From Ulota crispa (taxonomy: Eukaryota > Streptophyta > Bryopsida > Orthotrichales > Orthotrichaceae): a DNA stretch of 64,000 bases. The notes beneath the pieces are model-generated. The model saw only the letters and a list, made by a program, of their open reading frames with translations. It did not search any database and was not told the DNA's origin. Shown piece by piece: positions 46,938 through 59,040 of the stretch. Numbering within the stretch: position 1 is the first letter of the stretch; each line of letters opens with the position of its first letter. Where the stretch lies: positions 12,364,789-12,428,788 of the forward strand of contig OY987242.1 of NCBI GenBank assembly GCA_963920765.1. The letters run 5' to 3'. Made by a program: the position numbers and the translations under genes.

Positions 46938-49645
46938 ATGGCTTTGCAAGGTCTAAGATTCTTTGTAGACTGGGAAGAACAATTTGTTTCACATGATAGA
47001 GGGAGCCGTGTTGTTCACTATTACCTGAGGGATCGCCATGGCCAGAACTCTTTGGCTGTGGTGGGAACAGAAAGGAGTCTTCGACACATGGTATATGTTG
47101 TCTGCGACGACTTCCTGCCATTTGCAGGTTTGGACAAAACAGCCACCTCCACAATCAAGTGGAGAGCTCGTCGTGAAGTTGTGGAGTGGCTGCAGTCCTT
47201 ACTGAAAAAATCTCGCGCAGCTTCTTCTGAACATTATCTTAGCTCAGGTATTTGTAGCTTCTGCTCTTGGCTTAGACGTTTTCTTTGTACGCTTTCAATT
47301 CTAATTTGCTTGGAATTCCACTGCTAGAAACTTCGGCTGTGCAATGCTAACGTCTTGTTGAGATCATGTGTAAGCGGAATGTTTCGACTCTGTGCTCTCT
47401 ATTGCATCTGCTACATCTATCAGTGTTCATTCATTATTGGCGTATTTAATGAATGCAGGGTCTCCAAATACGGAGCCAGCAGCGTCATCAGAGGTTGATA
47501 CTGTAATGGTGGAGACCGATGAAGAATTGGACAGTGGCCAGGAAGAAAGAAATCGAAGCTATCTTGTACGGCAACTCATGCACTTTCAGTCCCTGCTTCT
47601 ACCTCTCCTAGTCTTTGCTTGATAGAATGTGACGATTTAATGATTCTTTTTGTTGCATGGCATGTAGGTCGTTATAACGAATGCTATTCTTGTTTCCCAT
47701 TCTCTCAGTGCATATTTCAAATTTGTTGGAAACAATTTATGCAATAATGCGGGCCAAAGTAGTTTGTATTGTAGTTTTTAAGCTGGCATATTACTGATTG
47801 AGGTGTTCCAGGATCATGATGTGAGACGCCAAGTGCATGCCGGATTGGGAGATTTTGTTTTGAGGCCTAAAATTTATCACAAGGGTTTGCGTCATTTTCA
47901 GTCCCTCACTCACAATGGCATCACCATATCGGTACACCAACTTCTTTTCCTGAGTGTAATAGATTGCATTCCAGTTTTGAATGTAAGGTTTGCATGCGTC
48001 TGGGTATTGGCCGTTGAAGGGTTTGACTGAATGTTTTATAATTGTGAATTATCATCTACAGGATAATAGTTTTGTTTATGTGTTGACCGAAGTGGAACGG
48101 CTTGCTGCCTACGTGGAAGACATGTACGAAGACAGAAAAATGAAGAAAATGCTGCGAGTGCGGTGGCTCCACAAAGCGAACGAGTTGGCTTGCAAGATCC
48201 CTTCTCCTGTTCCACACGCACGAGAACTGTTCTTCACGCCTTTTTCTCAAGTTTTGAGCGTTGAGTGTGTTGACGGTTTGGTGACAGTTTTAAGTCCAGA
48301 CCATTTTCAGTTGTTCTCAAGTATGCTGCACACGGAGCCTGCTGCGCATGTGCATGTGTGTTCTCGCAAGTTGCACAACAACGATGGTATCAAGCCTTTC
48401 AATATTCAGGAAGTCAAGGGGTACTGGCAGCAGCAAGTCTTATCAGAGATTGGAGTCAAACCGCCAATTGGGTTGCTGTGGTCCTTTCCACAAACTGAAC
48501 CTGGTAGTGAAGATCTTGAAATGGACGAGGAGGAAGCAGAACTAGGGAATGTGATACGGCGTGGACCACGGACTGCAAGATCCACTCGACGGAGAGCAGG
48601 TTTTGGTTCACAAGCGCGGGATGGAGATTCTGGATTTAGTCCTACGAGGGTAAACTCCCCAGCAGATAGAACATGCCTCACTAGCGACGGAGATGTTGCA
48701 GCTGGTGATGTGGGCCATGTAGCATTCTCTCGTTCAACAGCGAGAAGCAACAAGATGGATGAGAGGGTTGACTCTGTCGAGTATCATCTTGATTTCAAGG
48801 TTGGTGATGAAATTGAAATACTATCGGAAGATAGTGGTTTGCGAGGTTGCTGGTTCAAAGCGACAATCACCAGAAGAGTGTCAAAACGTTTGAAAGTGCG
48901 TTATGACAAGCTACAGAATGAGGACAATGAAGGAAACCTTGAGGTATGGCCACTAATTTCTGATCGTTTTGGGTTCTGTGCGGTGGTTTGAAAATGAACA
49001 TATAGTATCCTGATGATGAAAGGCAAGTCCCAACTACGGTCTAAATTTTTCCTCATCTCACTCTCTCTTACTCTTCTTGCTCTATGTTTGCAGGAGTGGG
49101 TGTCTGCTTGGCGATTGGCGGGGCCTGATAAAGCAGAGATGCGTGTGGCAGGCAGAACCACTGTTCGGCCTTGTGCTTCCTTCAATGTATCACCTGCAGA
49201 CTGCAGTATCGGACAAGCTATTGATGCGTGGTGGAACGATGGATGGTGGGAAGGGATCATCATTAGCAAAGAACCATCTGGAGATGTTCAAGTGTACTTC
49301 CCAGGTACTTGTTTGTAGATCCCTTAAAATGGAATTGCCTTCAGTGCAGGTTGCTGTGACATTTGCTTCCTGGTATGCATCAGGACTTTCTCTGCCCTCC
49401 CATCTGGATGCGACCTTGTTCCATTTATTGTTCTTGTGTCGTGGCAGTAGTGTGAAACACAGTGCATGGAAAGAAGTATGCCTTGCATTTTAAGTAATTG
49501 AAACTCTCACATGGATACAGGAGAAGGAGATATGTCATCTTTCAAAACAGAAGACTTACGCACATCAAGGGACTGGGTGAACGATGCATGGATTGATCTT
49601 CATTGCAATCCTGACATAGTCAAGCAGCTGCTTTCTGAAACCTGA
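46938..49645 (+). CDS. BAH and Agenet/Tudor domain chromatin reader, 584 residues
   Basis: Exons: 46,938-47,247, 47,459-47,565, 47,812-47,931, 48,062-48,943, 49,094-49,304 and 49,521-49,645; all introns GT-AG, phase kept, stop TGA. Residues 1-105 hold a conserved N-terminal block (FFVDWEEQFVSHDRGSRVVH). A BAH domain spans about 155-265 (VYVLTEVERLAAYVEDMYED, KMLRVRWLHKANE, PHARELFF, VECVDG). A linker with an acidic stretch (DEEEAELG) and Arg-rich stretch follows. Two Agenet/Tudor-like repeats lie at about 418-478 (FKVGDEIEIL, GCWFKATI, KRLKVRYDKL) and 505-575 (QAIDAWWNDGWWEGIII, DVQVYFPGEGD). This domain order matches the plant family containing Arabidopsis At1g68580. BAH and Agenet modules bind histone tails and methylated lysines, so a nuclear reader role is likely, though the exact target is unknown. 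The start is the ATG eight bases after the acceptor, followed directly by the conserved block. Confidence 0.85.
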
Positions 49646-50418
49646 AACGACTCGAATTGTAAATGAAGTTCCAACGTTCGCCTTGAAGTAACAACCTCGT
49701 GGTTTTCCGAAATAGCCGCAATGATATTAGTTGTAAATACGTAGTGAAGTATCAGCATAACGAATGTTGATCATGGTTTCATTTCTCGAAGGTTGAGGAC
49801 GATTTGTAGTTCCTTTCAGGGAATCTCATGGCCAATGATACTGTATTTGCACGGGATTAGTCTAATTGTATAGTCGTGAACTTGACTTCTTGGTGTAACT
49901 CCCACTGGAGCTCCTATCTCAGATAACGGTCTCCCCAAGTATGTCAATCAATCGGAAATATCAGGACTCCGGACTTCAGTGTTTTTCAGGATAATATTCA
50001 CCGTCTAGGCTGATGATCAGCTGCTGACCTTCGTTTTCCTCTTATGGCTCTCACCTTATCACGTTGAGTACATGGGGTAGCAGGTTCCCTTGGATACCTC
50101 CTAGTGACTTTTGATCTATGAAGGGTCACATGAAAGGTTGCTGCAATGTTGACACATTATCCCTTACCCTTTTTTGCAGGCAGAGAGTGCAGAGCCTTGC
50201 GCTCGATAACGAGAGTATTCTTCAGGTGAAGGTAGTAAGTATTTTGAAAACTCTCTTTGCAGCTATGATTATTTTTCTTTGAAACGAAGCAAGAACCATG
50301 TGGGAGACAGGTTTTCGTGAGACATTTTTTAGGTCTAATTCCTGCGGAAAGCCTGGATGCGTGCACTTCGCATTCAAATTTTAAGCCGGAGGGAGCTTGA
50401 AGCAGGAAGGGGCAAAGG

Positions 50419-50753
50419 ATGGGGTGTATTGGCGGCATCCTTGGGTTTCCATTCCTCATCTTGGGCTGCATAATGTGGTTCTTCGGAGCAATTATTTTTA
50501 TACTCTTGTAAGCAATTCAATATTCTTTTATGTACTTGCGGTCATTTGATCATCCTGAGCAAATGTTGAACAAAGGTTGTATGTGACTAGGGAAGTTCGA
50601 CAAAACTAACGTCGTGTGTGCAAATGCAGCAAACCCTTCGCCATTATACTACCTTGTGGTAGTTGCTGCGAATGTATCATCCAAACCGCATTGTGGCTCA
50701 TGGCAGTACCAGTCAAAATCTTGAACTTTTTTATCGGTTGCATACCTTGTTGA
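50419..50753 (+). CDS. TAXIMIN-like cysteine-rich peptide, 70 residues, two exons
   Basis: Exon 1 is 50,419-50,507 and exon 2 is 50,630-50,753; the intron is GT-AG and the join falls in phase 2. The predicted peptide starts MGCIGGILGFPFLILG, is hydrophobic to about residue 30, has a Cys cluster PCGSCCEC at 38-45, and ends NFFIGCIPC. Land-plant TAXIMIN peptides (TAX1/TAX2) have a similar size, a hydrophobic front half, a central CPCC-type cluster and a fixed IPC end. They are reported as secretory-pathway signalling peptides affecting lateral-organ separation. The likeness is from memory of the family. The ATG is preceded in frame by a stop (TGA seven codons upstream), so it must be the start unless another exon joins. 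The gene lies about 770 bp downstream of the BAH/Agenet gene on the same strand. Confidence 0.65.
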
Positions 50754-50937
50754 GAGGATAATGTACTGCCATTTCCGTGATCAACCTGGTGCAAATCTGC
50801 TACAAGCAAGCAGCCAAGGTACCACTCGGGAGGAAACCAGCTTGCAACACCTTGGATCTGCCTTCCATCTGAGTAAGGAGTCAGACCACTCCTTCAAAAC
50901 GGCAACGTGCCAGATGTAAGCGAGATGCAGAACTAGT

Positions 50938-50971
50938 AAGGTAGCAACACCCATAAGCGTGAGTTTAAGCT
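50938..50971. repeat. Conserved 30-bp word, copy 1
   Basis: The word CACCCATAAGCGTGAGTTTA occurs here after GGTAGCAA and is nearly repeated at 57,449-57,480 as CACCCATAAGCGTCAATTTA after GGTAGGAG. The flanks differ. Such a shared short block is usual for the ends of a dispersed element family, but the full element was not delimited. Confidence 0.5.
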
Positions 50972-51207
50972 TTATAGGGTATGTACCCAGATCAAACAAG
51001 CTTAAAAATAATATTGCTAGATTAGAAAGAAGGAATGAAAAATATTGGCATCAATTTCAAAGTTTCAATTGCAAGCATTTGTTTACAAAGATTTTTCAGA
51101 GTCCTAAATCACTGAAATTGTATAGTTGTGTGTAAGAGATGCTAAAAACAATGCTTACTAGTTCTTAAATAGTGAGATGAGGCACTCAAAATTATCATGT
51201 TAGCCAC

Positions 51208-51285
51208 CCACAACTACCACTTTGTTATCCACAACCATCACTTCATCACTCATAACCATCACTTTGTCACCCGTAACTATTTGAT
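51208..51285. repeat. Degenerate tandem repeat, about 23 bp unit
   Basis: Three to four imperfect copies of CACAACCATCACTTTGTCA occur in a row downstream of the TAXIMIN-like gene. Confidence 0.7.
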
Positions 51286-51519
51286 TTTATACCTGATTGT
51301 GCTAGTGATGCCCATGGGGACACACAGTTAGTGGTGCTTCTACCTTAACATGAATTTTGCTTAAATTGAAATATTCCATGAGAAATGGAGTCTGTTGCAG
51401 AACCATTACACGGTCCCAATAGGGTTGCCGCATAGGAATAGCTTCAATGGAGCACAGACTGAACCCTAAACCGCAACAAATCTCCAAGGGGTTTGGTGCT
51501 TTAGTTTGGTAAGGAAGTA

Positions 51520-51874
51520 CTCCCTCTGTCCCAAAATGATCTTCCTGTTACACAAAATGTTATAGATTAAGTTCAAAAAGAACCATTTTTCAAAAAAAAA
51601 TTGACCTATGAATAGAGTTGATATCTTCTTATTGTTTTGAAATCTTGAGTTTCATATTAGTTTTCAAAGTGTGATTTCAAAGTGCTTGAAAATTGAATTT
51701 TTGAGGCATCTTTGAAGAGCACCAGTGGCCACTCACTTGATAGCATGGGATTGGTTAGCATGCCCATACTTTTGGACTATGTGTAAGTGTTGCAAACTTC
51801 CTTCCTACTCCAACAAGATCATTTTGGGACACTAAATAAAGGTCAACAGGAAGATCATTTTGGGATAGAGGGAG
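51520..51874. mobile_element. Stowaway MITE, 355 bp
   Basis: The terminal repeats CTCCCTCTGTCCCAAAATGA and its inverse at the right end (continuing TCTTCCTGTT) match for about 30 bp with one difference, and both ends are flanked by TA (51,518-51,519 and 51,875-51,876). CTCCCTC(C/T)GT is the classic Stowaway terminus of Tc1/mariner-derived plant MITEs. There is no coding sequence. Confidence 0.92.
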
Positions 51875-51876
51875 TA

Positions 51877-54138
51877 TAACTTACTGACTAAGAGGATCGT
51901 GCACAGCTGATTAAACCAATCGGTACTCCAGTTTTAGCTGGAATAACCCCAATTTTGATCAAATTTCTTATTTACTTCTCTGTGAGCCTGGGGCAGTTGA
52001 ATCTATGAATGAGTCTTGCTAATTTGTAAACGGGTTGCAAAGTAGCAAATCGATCATCAATAGAAATGGGTAGAAGTAAGGTTCTTTTTCTTGGTAGTCA
52101 GGCAACGCACTTTATTCTCGTTTTCTCAATAGACCGTTCGATGCCAGGTGTGATGCTAGATGTTGGGTGGTTCTAAGGTGGTGTGCTGATTATCCTTTCC
52201 AAGAAAAAATCAATAGAAACAATTTAACTAACGTTTGTGTTCTTGGATTTTATATGAATGTTTAAAGGCAGTAGCTTTCTGCTAGTGTCCATAGAAATAG
52301 AAATGCTGTAAAATTATTCATCAAGAGTAAGAATCCAGAAAATAACACTATTAGAAAATCGAATTTGAATCAACACTATTTTGTTGATTTAAATGTCTTT
52401 GATTTGGACATTTTGAGTAGAGTTGAATCGATTAAGATGTGTTAACCCCTAAATTTTTTTTGTGTTTAGAGGCCCAAAATTGCTTCAAAATATTAGTCCC
52501 CAAACCAGGGTTAAAATTTTCATTGAAATTTATTTTTTAACAAATCCAACCGTACGATCCTTTGGTTGACTTGCAGAAGTACATTGTCCCAAAATTTCAG
52601 AATGAATATCCTCACTAATTGTGAGATCAATGTGCCTAAACTTCAAAATGTAGGTTTTTCTAGTCCTTCCAAAAGGTGAAATTTTGATTTTCAAACTTTT
52701 TAGAAAAAAACACATATGTTGTATTTCTTGTGCAAGTTTTGCAATATGTCGGAAAATGGGTTGAAAGCATATATATAAATTTAACCAAAAAAATTTGGAT
52801 TCATTTTTACAAAAATTATAAAGTGAAAGGTATTGATGAATGAAAGATATACTAATATGTTAATAAATTTTGGAAGAATTTGGAAATAGTTAATCCCAAT
52901 GGTGAGAATGCTCTAACAGACAATTAGTAACTTTAGTTTTCATTTTCATTTGAAATTTTTCAAAAATGAGAGTAAAAGATAACTTTATATGTTTTTCTAC
53001 CCTCTTCCTACCTTCATTGCCAGCAAAAGAAAACTCCTTGTAACTCTTACCTCATTATTTGGAATAGAGTGATTCAATTTTTTTTGAGCAGGTATCAATC
53101 TATAAAATTCTAAAAATTAAAAAAAAAATTAGAATATATATTTTGCTGCCCGGTTTGACATTGAAATTGAAAAAACCTTCTAACTTTTGCATTACTTATT
53201 GGAATGACATGAAATAAAGCTTCACATGTAGATTATGATGAGTAGCATCCATCCTAAAAATTTCATGAAAAATTCCAAATTATGAAGTCAATAGAGCCTG
53301 CCCAAGTTCTCATAAAGCCCAAAGTGGGTTCCTTGGGCCTTTAGGGATTAATGTTGGTTAGGACCAATGTTTTTTTTTGGGCCTCATGAGGCCACCCTAT
53401 CAGAAATTGGACCAATGCTCCTCTCTCCCTCTTGAAATTCTCCATTCTTGGGAGGGCATGTGACCTGTGGTAGGTGAAAAAAAAAAACACGGATTAGGAC
53501 CATTGGATTTGGGCCAAAATAGCCTAGGAATGGATACACTTAGGTCTTTCATGTTGTACAACCTTCTTTTATGAATGATTTCAAGTTCAACTTTGAAGGG
53601 ATTACTAAATGGAATGTTTATGGCAATTACAAGGAACACTAAGAAGAAGTAGGAGTCAAGAATATCTTTGTTTCAACATGGTAGAATTTGATACTATCTT
53701 TGACTTCTTTTTCGTTCATGCTCATCAATGGAGTATGATGGGAAGTTTTAAAAACACATATGTGCTATTCTTATCCAAAAATTCTTGCCAAAGAGTTCTC
53801 CAATTTCAACATAAAGCTTAGATTCATTTTGGATATAATTATGTTCAATACATCAAATATATGCATTTTATTCATGCATTGCTAAATACATGCTAGTTTG
53901 TATTAAAATCTTCTAGCTTTAGTCAACACATATACAAAATCAGTAGTTTTTTGTACTATGGGGTCTCATTACGCCATTTTAAAATCATTTCTTGCTTTTG
54001 TTGTCAATTCTATTGAAAACATAGTTGAGATTGTCAAATTTAGATGACATATATGAATGCCATTGAAAAAAAAAATTTGGCCAAAATTGAATGTTGATGA
54101 TGACATATATTGCTACAAAAAAATACACATATTTTCAT
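51877..54138. other. Intergenic DNA, no gene seen
   Basis: Only short frames of AT-rich composition are present. No RNA gene, repeat array or exon-like block was recognised. Confidence 0.5.
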
Positions 54139-54141
54139 ATA

Positions 54142-54172
<31 letters not shown>
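54139..54172. repeat. (TA)n microsatellite
   Basis: A run of TA dinucleotides immediately precedes the TIR element at 54,173. Confidence 0.95.
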
Positions 54173-54579
54173 GGGAATTACTATAGTGACATCCTAAATT
54201 GCTAACAGGACACCCCCTCTGAGCATGAAATTTGATAATTTAGTGCTATTTTTGATTTATTAAGTGATTCATCATTCATTCAATCACAACATTATCACCT
54301 CCTTCAAAGAGAACATGACAAATACAAATTTTTGTTCAAACATTATTGCACCAGTACTATTTTTTTAATATTTTTTGCTTTAAGTAACTCAAAATTTCTA
54401 TATTTTTAATTTGAGATTTAAGCACTCCTATTTTTTAGTATAGCCTTAAACTGATAAATGTTAAACAAATCTCTTAATCCAAATAAAAAATGCATCAATA
54501 TCAGCATTAAAAATCACATTTTCATGCTCAAAAGGGATATCCCGTTAGCAATTTAGGGTATTGTTGTAGTAATTTCCTC
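54173..54579. mobile_element. TIR MITE inserted in a TA-rich microsatellite
   Basis: The left end GGGAATTACTATAGTGACAT and the right end (inverted) GAGGAAATTACTACAACAAT share inner blocks CCTAAATTGCTAAC and GGACACCCC/GGATATCCC, giving imperfect terminal repeats of about 45 bp. TA-rich repeats flank both sides. No coding sequence is present. Confidence 0.75.
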
Positions 54580-54781
54580 TATCTATATATATCTATATAT
54601 ATCTATATCTATATATATCTATCTATATCTATATCTATCTCTATATCTATCTATATCTATATCTATATCTATATCTATATCTATATCTATATCTATATCT
54701 ATATCTATATCTATATCTATATCTATATCTATATCTATATCTATATCTATATCTATATCTATATCTATATCTATATCTATA
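54580..54781. repeat. (ATCTAT)n microsatellite, about 200 bp
   Basis: ATCTAT-type hexamers run from the right end of the MITE to 54,781. The first 70 bp are irregular (ATCTATATAT variants); from about 54,650 the ATCTAT unit is nearly perfect. Replication slippage is the expected origin. Confidence 0.95.
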
Positions 54782-56916
54782 TGAAAATTGCCCAAGTGGT
54801 TAAAGGTTAAGATTCAATCGTATTACAAGCCTCTCGGCTATTGATGGGCATAACTTACAATGAATTCTTCCACAATCATCAGAAGGTTTTTTGAATATAT
54901 TCAAATCTAGGGTGAAAATGTAATAATATGAGCATTTCTGATTTTGAAAAGGTCAAAATCTTGAAATGTTATCGATAAAATGAAAACGGCATATTGTAGC
55001 TCTCATGAAAGAGTATGTAATACTAGAAACCATGACAACCTTTATCTTGACCATCTTGATTTGGAAAAATGTGTTATTCTTCAATAATAATAAAATAGTC
55101 ATATTAATTGTTTTGATGAAATTTTCTTATGAAAGAATCTTTATGGGAGTTTAACATTTTTGAGGATTGAAAACTATGTTCTATTTTTGTTTTATTTTTT
55201 ATTTTTCTTAATTATACTTGTAATTTTTGTATTCATTAAAATAAAAGAATTAAAAAAAATCACCTCTCATTACATTGGATCACAATTTTTGCAATATGTT
55301 TTTATGAATTTTGAACCAAATATTTGCATTTTGACATGGGTAACATACCGTCTTTTTGAAATTTGACCTGAATTTTTTTGATTTGAATTGTAAATATATT
55401 CATGAATTTGAAACATTCTGTTTGTTTCAAAAATCATTCTATATTGAAAAAGACTTTTTAAATTAAGTTGAGAGAACAAAGTGCAATTTGATTGTGAAAC
55501 TTTGAGTTATTGCAATATGTAAGTTAAAATAAACTTGATGGGAACGAATAATAATAGCCAAGAAGTGCAAAGAGAGATTTGATAGATATAATTTATAGAT
55601 TTTTTTTACTATGGTCCATAAAATGAGTAGATTGAACAGGGAAGAATGCAGTCAAAAGTGTAACCTTAGACAAATTGAATCAATAGCCAAATGCATGGCA
55701 GTATGACCAATTCACATGTAATTCGGTCGATACAAGTGGCAAAATTAAAAACCACAAACCAAGAGCCTAGAAAATTATCAAAATTTTCATATTATGCACA
55801 CAAAGACAAATTACTTATAGAGTATTGATTTTATAGTGGCATGATTATTTAGCAAATTGGCTAAAAAATAGAATTTTACCTAAGTTGGAAGAATTGTATA
55901 AGGGATTTAATTAAAGAATTAGTTTGTTATATTTCAAACATGTATCTTGGCAATAAATCAAGTGATAGAAAATGCCAGGACAAATTGACCAATTACATGG
56001 AATATTGTATTTTTACTAAAAAACGAGGTTATTCTCAAACATGTTCTTTACGATCAAAGTTTTGGTCTTACTTTGAGATTTATGATAAATTATTTATCTA
56101 TAACTCGGAGGTCACTTAGGTCAAACCTAGAAACCACAAAAGAACATTATAGGGTGGATATTATTTTTTTGAATTCAAACTTATAAAATTTGAAGTAACA
56201 TTATAGGGTAGTTGAATTTATTTAGTGAATACAAATATTATAAGGCGTCAGTAATTAATCACAATAGGAAAGTAGACGAGTTATGGTGAATTGTCTAAGG
56301 CCCATTTTGAGCTTCTAGGAATTTGCTCTAAATTGAACAAAAAGCCAATATTTTGACAAGCTGTATCATTTGTTTATAGATTGTAACTATACAAATTCAA
56401 ACAAGATGTGTTAGGGTTCACATATGAAAAGAAAACACAACAGTATCACTTATGAATTGAAAGATTATAATGTTCAATCATGAGGGTGTTAAAATTGCAA
56501 AAATGACTTGAAGTCTTTCAATCCTCTTTTCACATGTAGAATCTAAAATTTGTTTACCAAAAAATTATAAGGTTAAAGGGCATAACATACATAACTCCAA
56601 TCACTTTATGGCTTTTTAAAATCTCTTTTACAAAATTTCAAAATTAATTTCTGATGTAATTTTTTCTCCAAGCTTTAGTGTATTTGAGGCTTATTTCCAA
56701 GAGCTCTCAACACTACGGAAAGTCAAGATTGCAATGGACACCCTTGCACAAAATCTTGAACAGAAAAATCCTAATCAATCATTTCAAAAATCAATTTTTG
56801 ATGCTAAAACCAGACTTCAAAAAGAGTATATCAAAAATATAAACGATGAAAAATAGCAACTTTGTTAGGTTTTATTGAACTTCAAAGTATTGTTGACACC
56901 AAAATTTTGTGCCTTA
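54782..56916. other. AT-rich intergenic DNA, no gene seen
   Basis: The first 60 bases (GCCCAAGTGGTTAAAGG, then GATTCAATCG) resemble pol III A- and B-box words of a tRNA-derived SINE but are too close together for a tRNA. The rest shows only short AT-rich frames. Confidence 0.4.
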
Positions 56917-57411
56917 GAGCAGCCTCAATGGCCACTCTAGCGGACCCTTTGTCAATAAAATGGAGGAGACAAGAAAAGAATGGACCCAATGGAAACAATA
57001 ATCAACACATCTAGTTATATAGAGTGCGCACAAAAGAAGAGCCTTGAAGCACTATTTTGCAACTAGTTACAATGCCACTCCAAGTGAAGCAAAAAGGCCT
57101 AGTTATGAGGGTCAGGATGATAACTAACCTTATTTAATAAAGAAAATAGAAGAGCAACCACCTAAAGCGACCTCATTGTCATGCAAATTCTTAAAGTGAC
57201 CCCCACTTTATGTCAGATAATAACATTCTTATTCTCTAACTTGGAATCCTAGGCTCTACATGCAATTAATGCAATGTTTACCAGGTTAAAATGCAAAGTC
57301 TCTATTGGAAGCCTTGAGCTATCAAATGGCTCTAAATTATTTTGCATTCATAAATAACGCTCTAAGTTTTTGATACAATGGCCACATGCAGAGTGGCCAT
57401 TGAGGTTGCTC
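56917..57411. mobile_element. PIF/Harbinger-type element, 495 bp, TTA duplication
   Basis: The left end GAGCAGCCTCAATGGCCACT and the right end, read inward, GAGCAACCTCAATGGCCACT match over 22 bases with one difference. TTA flanks both ends (56,914-56,916 and 57,412-57,414). No transposase is encoded. Same terminal type as the element at 43,847. Confidence 0.85.
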
Positions 57412-57448
57412 TTAGGCATTTAGGGGTTAAATGTCAAAAGTGTACATA

Positions 57449-57482
57449 AGGTAGGAGCACCCATAAGCGTCAATTTAAGGGT
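57449..57482. repeat. Conserved 30-bp word, copy 2
   Basis: Second occurrence of the CACCCATAAGCGT-AATTTAAG block, about 35 bp after the right end of the PIF/Harbinger-type element and about 95 bp before the CACTA terminus. Confidence 0.5.
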
Positions 57483-58517
57483 TTTGAACATGATGAGTAT
57501 TAATAAACAACTAGCAAATTATAGGACCCTATTAGGAACAAAATAATAATAAGTTTGCACTTTTGAATTTGTTATTACACTACAAGAAAAAAAGGGTTTT
57601 ACAACTATACAATATCACTTCCCCCTATCTTTTTTTGCAGTGACATCACTGAAAATGTAACTCCCCTTCTTGAAAGTCATATGGCGGCAAAGCTCGCTTA
57701 AAATTGACATCCATTTTTAGTCACATTTTTGGACCAGTTGTATGAACAGTTGTATATGATGCTGGTTCTATATGAGTATTGGTAGCGTTCCCAACGGTTC
57801 ACATAAATCGTCCATTTTTCTCTGACTTGCCCGGGCAACATGTCAAAAATTGAGAGAGACTGTTAAGAATGTCTGACATATATGCTGACACATGCTGCCA
57901 TAGAATTTCAGGAACAGAACTTCCGTTATGATTGCACTCTGACATAATGCCTAACAAGTGCCCCTGTGGAATCTGACCTCTACATATACAAAATTAGGTA
58001 ATTGTTGATGTGGATTATTAGACTGTAGTGCTGACATGTCAATTTCACTCTTTCCAAACACATGTATGGGGACAGAAGGCAGTCATGTTCAGAGTAACTC
58101 TTCCTACAAATGTGATTGTGAATAGTTGCACTGTTGTCTTGTAAACTCACTTTGTGGGACAATGGAGCGCCACATTGTATATGGTTGTAGTTCATATTTG
58201 CTATTAGCAAAAATAGGTTATTCAGATACCTGATCGAATTATACAGATTTTGTACGATTTCATTCTTGTCTATTCTACTATGCTTCTTTCTCACGATCAA
58301 CATGGAATTCATCAAACTTATAATGCATCATAATAATTTAACAATACTTTCACACATTGCAATAGTTCAAGAGTGGCAGTCATTGGTTGCATTGAGACTT
58401 TGCAATTTGGGTCAATACATGATTTTATGCCCATATGGAAATGCATACATGCAAAAAGGCGTTTAGCGTTTAGGTCCTTCAATTTAGGGTAACTGTCACA
58501 CAAACATCATTGTCCCT

Positions 58518-58976
58518 TCATTTCCCTACCGATGCAACGGCCTCTGCGGACCACTTGGTGACGGAATTCAAGGTGTCACCCAACCACTCCATGGGGAGGT
58601 CATTGTTGTTGTTACCCTTGTAGAGTAGTACCTCCTCTGTCTCGGAAACAAGTGATGATATCGTCACAAAGAGATTTCCTACCTCTATGACCCTGCTGTG
58701 CAACCTGCCCCCTGCAAGGTTGACTACTACTCCCACCGCTACGACAGTGTTTATGGTTTTGTTATCCTCGTCTAGGTTAAAGATTTTGACCTTTGTACCC
58801 GGTGCTAATGCAGTCTGCTGTGGACTGCCCTTTGCCACGGGGGCCTCCATTTCCAGCACCTTGGCTCTGTCAGTCCCCTGCAGAAACAATGACATGCTTT
58901 CATACATTTGGTCATCAAACCTTAATCCAACCTCCTCCAACACTCTGCATTTTTCGCTTCTACAAGTCATTACCTA
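58518..58976 (-). pseudogene. Last exon of the CACTA accessory protein
   Basis: An exon-like block begins after an acceptor (CTCTATAG/GTAATGACT) near 58,976 and runs open to TAG at 58,518. It encodes about 152 residues including APGTKVKIFNLDEDNKTI, VAVGVVVNLAGGRLHSRVI and WLGDTLNSVTKWSAEAV. This small beta-rich domain, with VVxxGVVVN-LAG-LH followed by a final W-containing segment, resembles the domain found at the C-terminus of plant Ptta/En/Spm accessory proteins (Pfam Transposase_23-like, from memory). The exon itself has no internal stop, but the upstream exons do. Confidence 0.55.
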
Positions 58977-59040
58977 TAGAGTACCATTAACAACAACACT
59001 TGCTTCACTTGTAAGAGTGTACTTCAATACAAGATAGGTC

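Noticed and set aside
46938..50753. Reading the BAH/Agenet gene and the TAXIMIN-like gene as one transcript
   Set aside because: The first ends with a clear TGA at 49,645, about 770 bases of non-coding DNA follow, and the second has its own ATG with an in-frame stop seven codons upstream.
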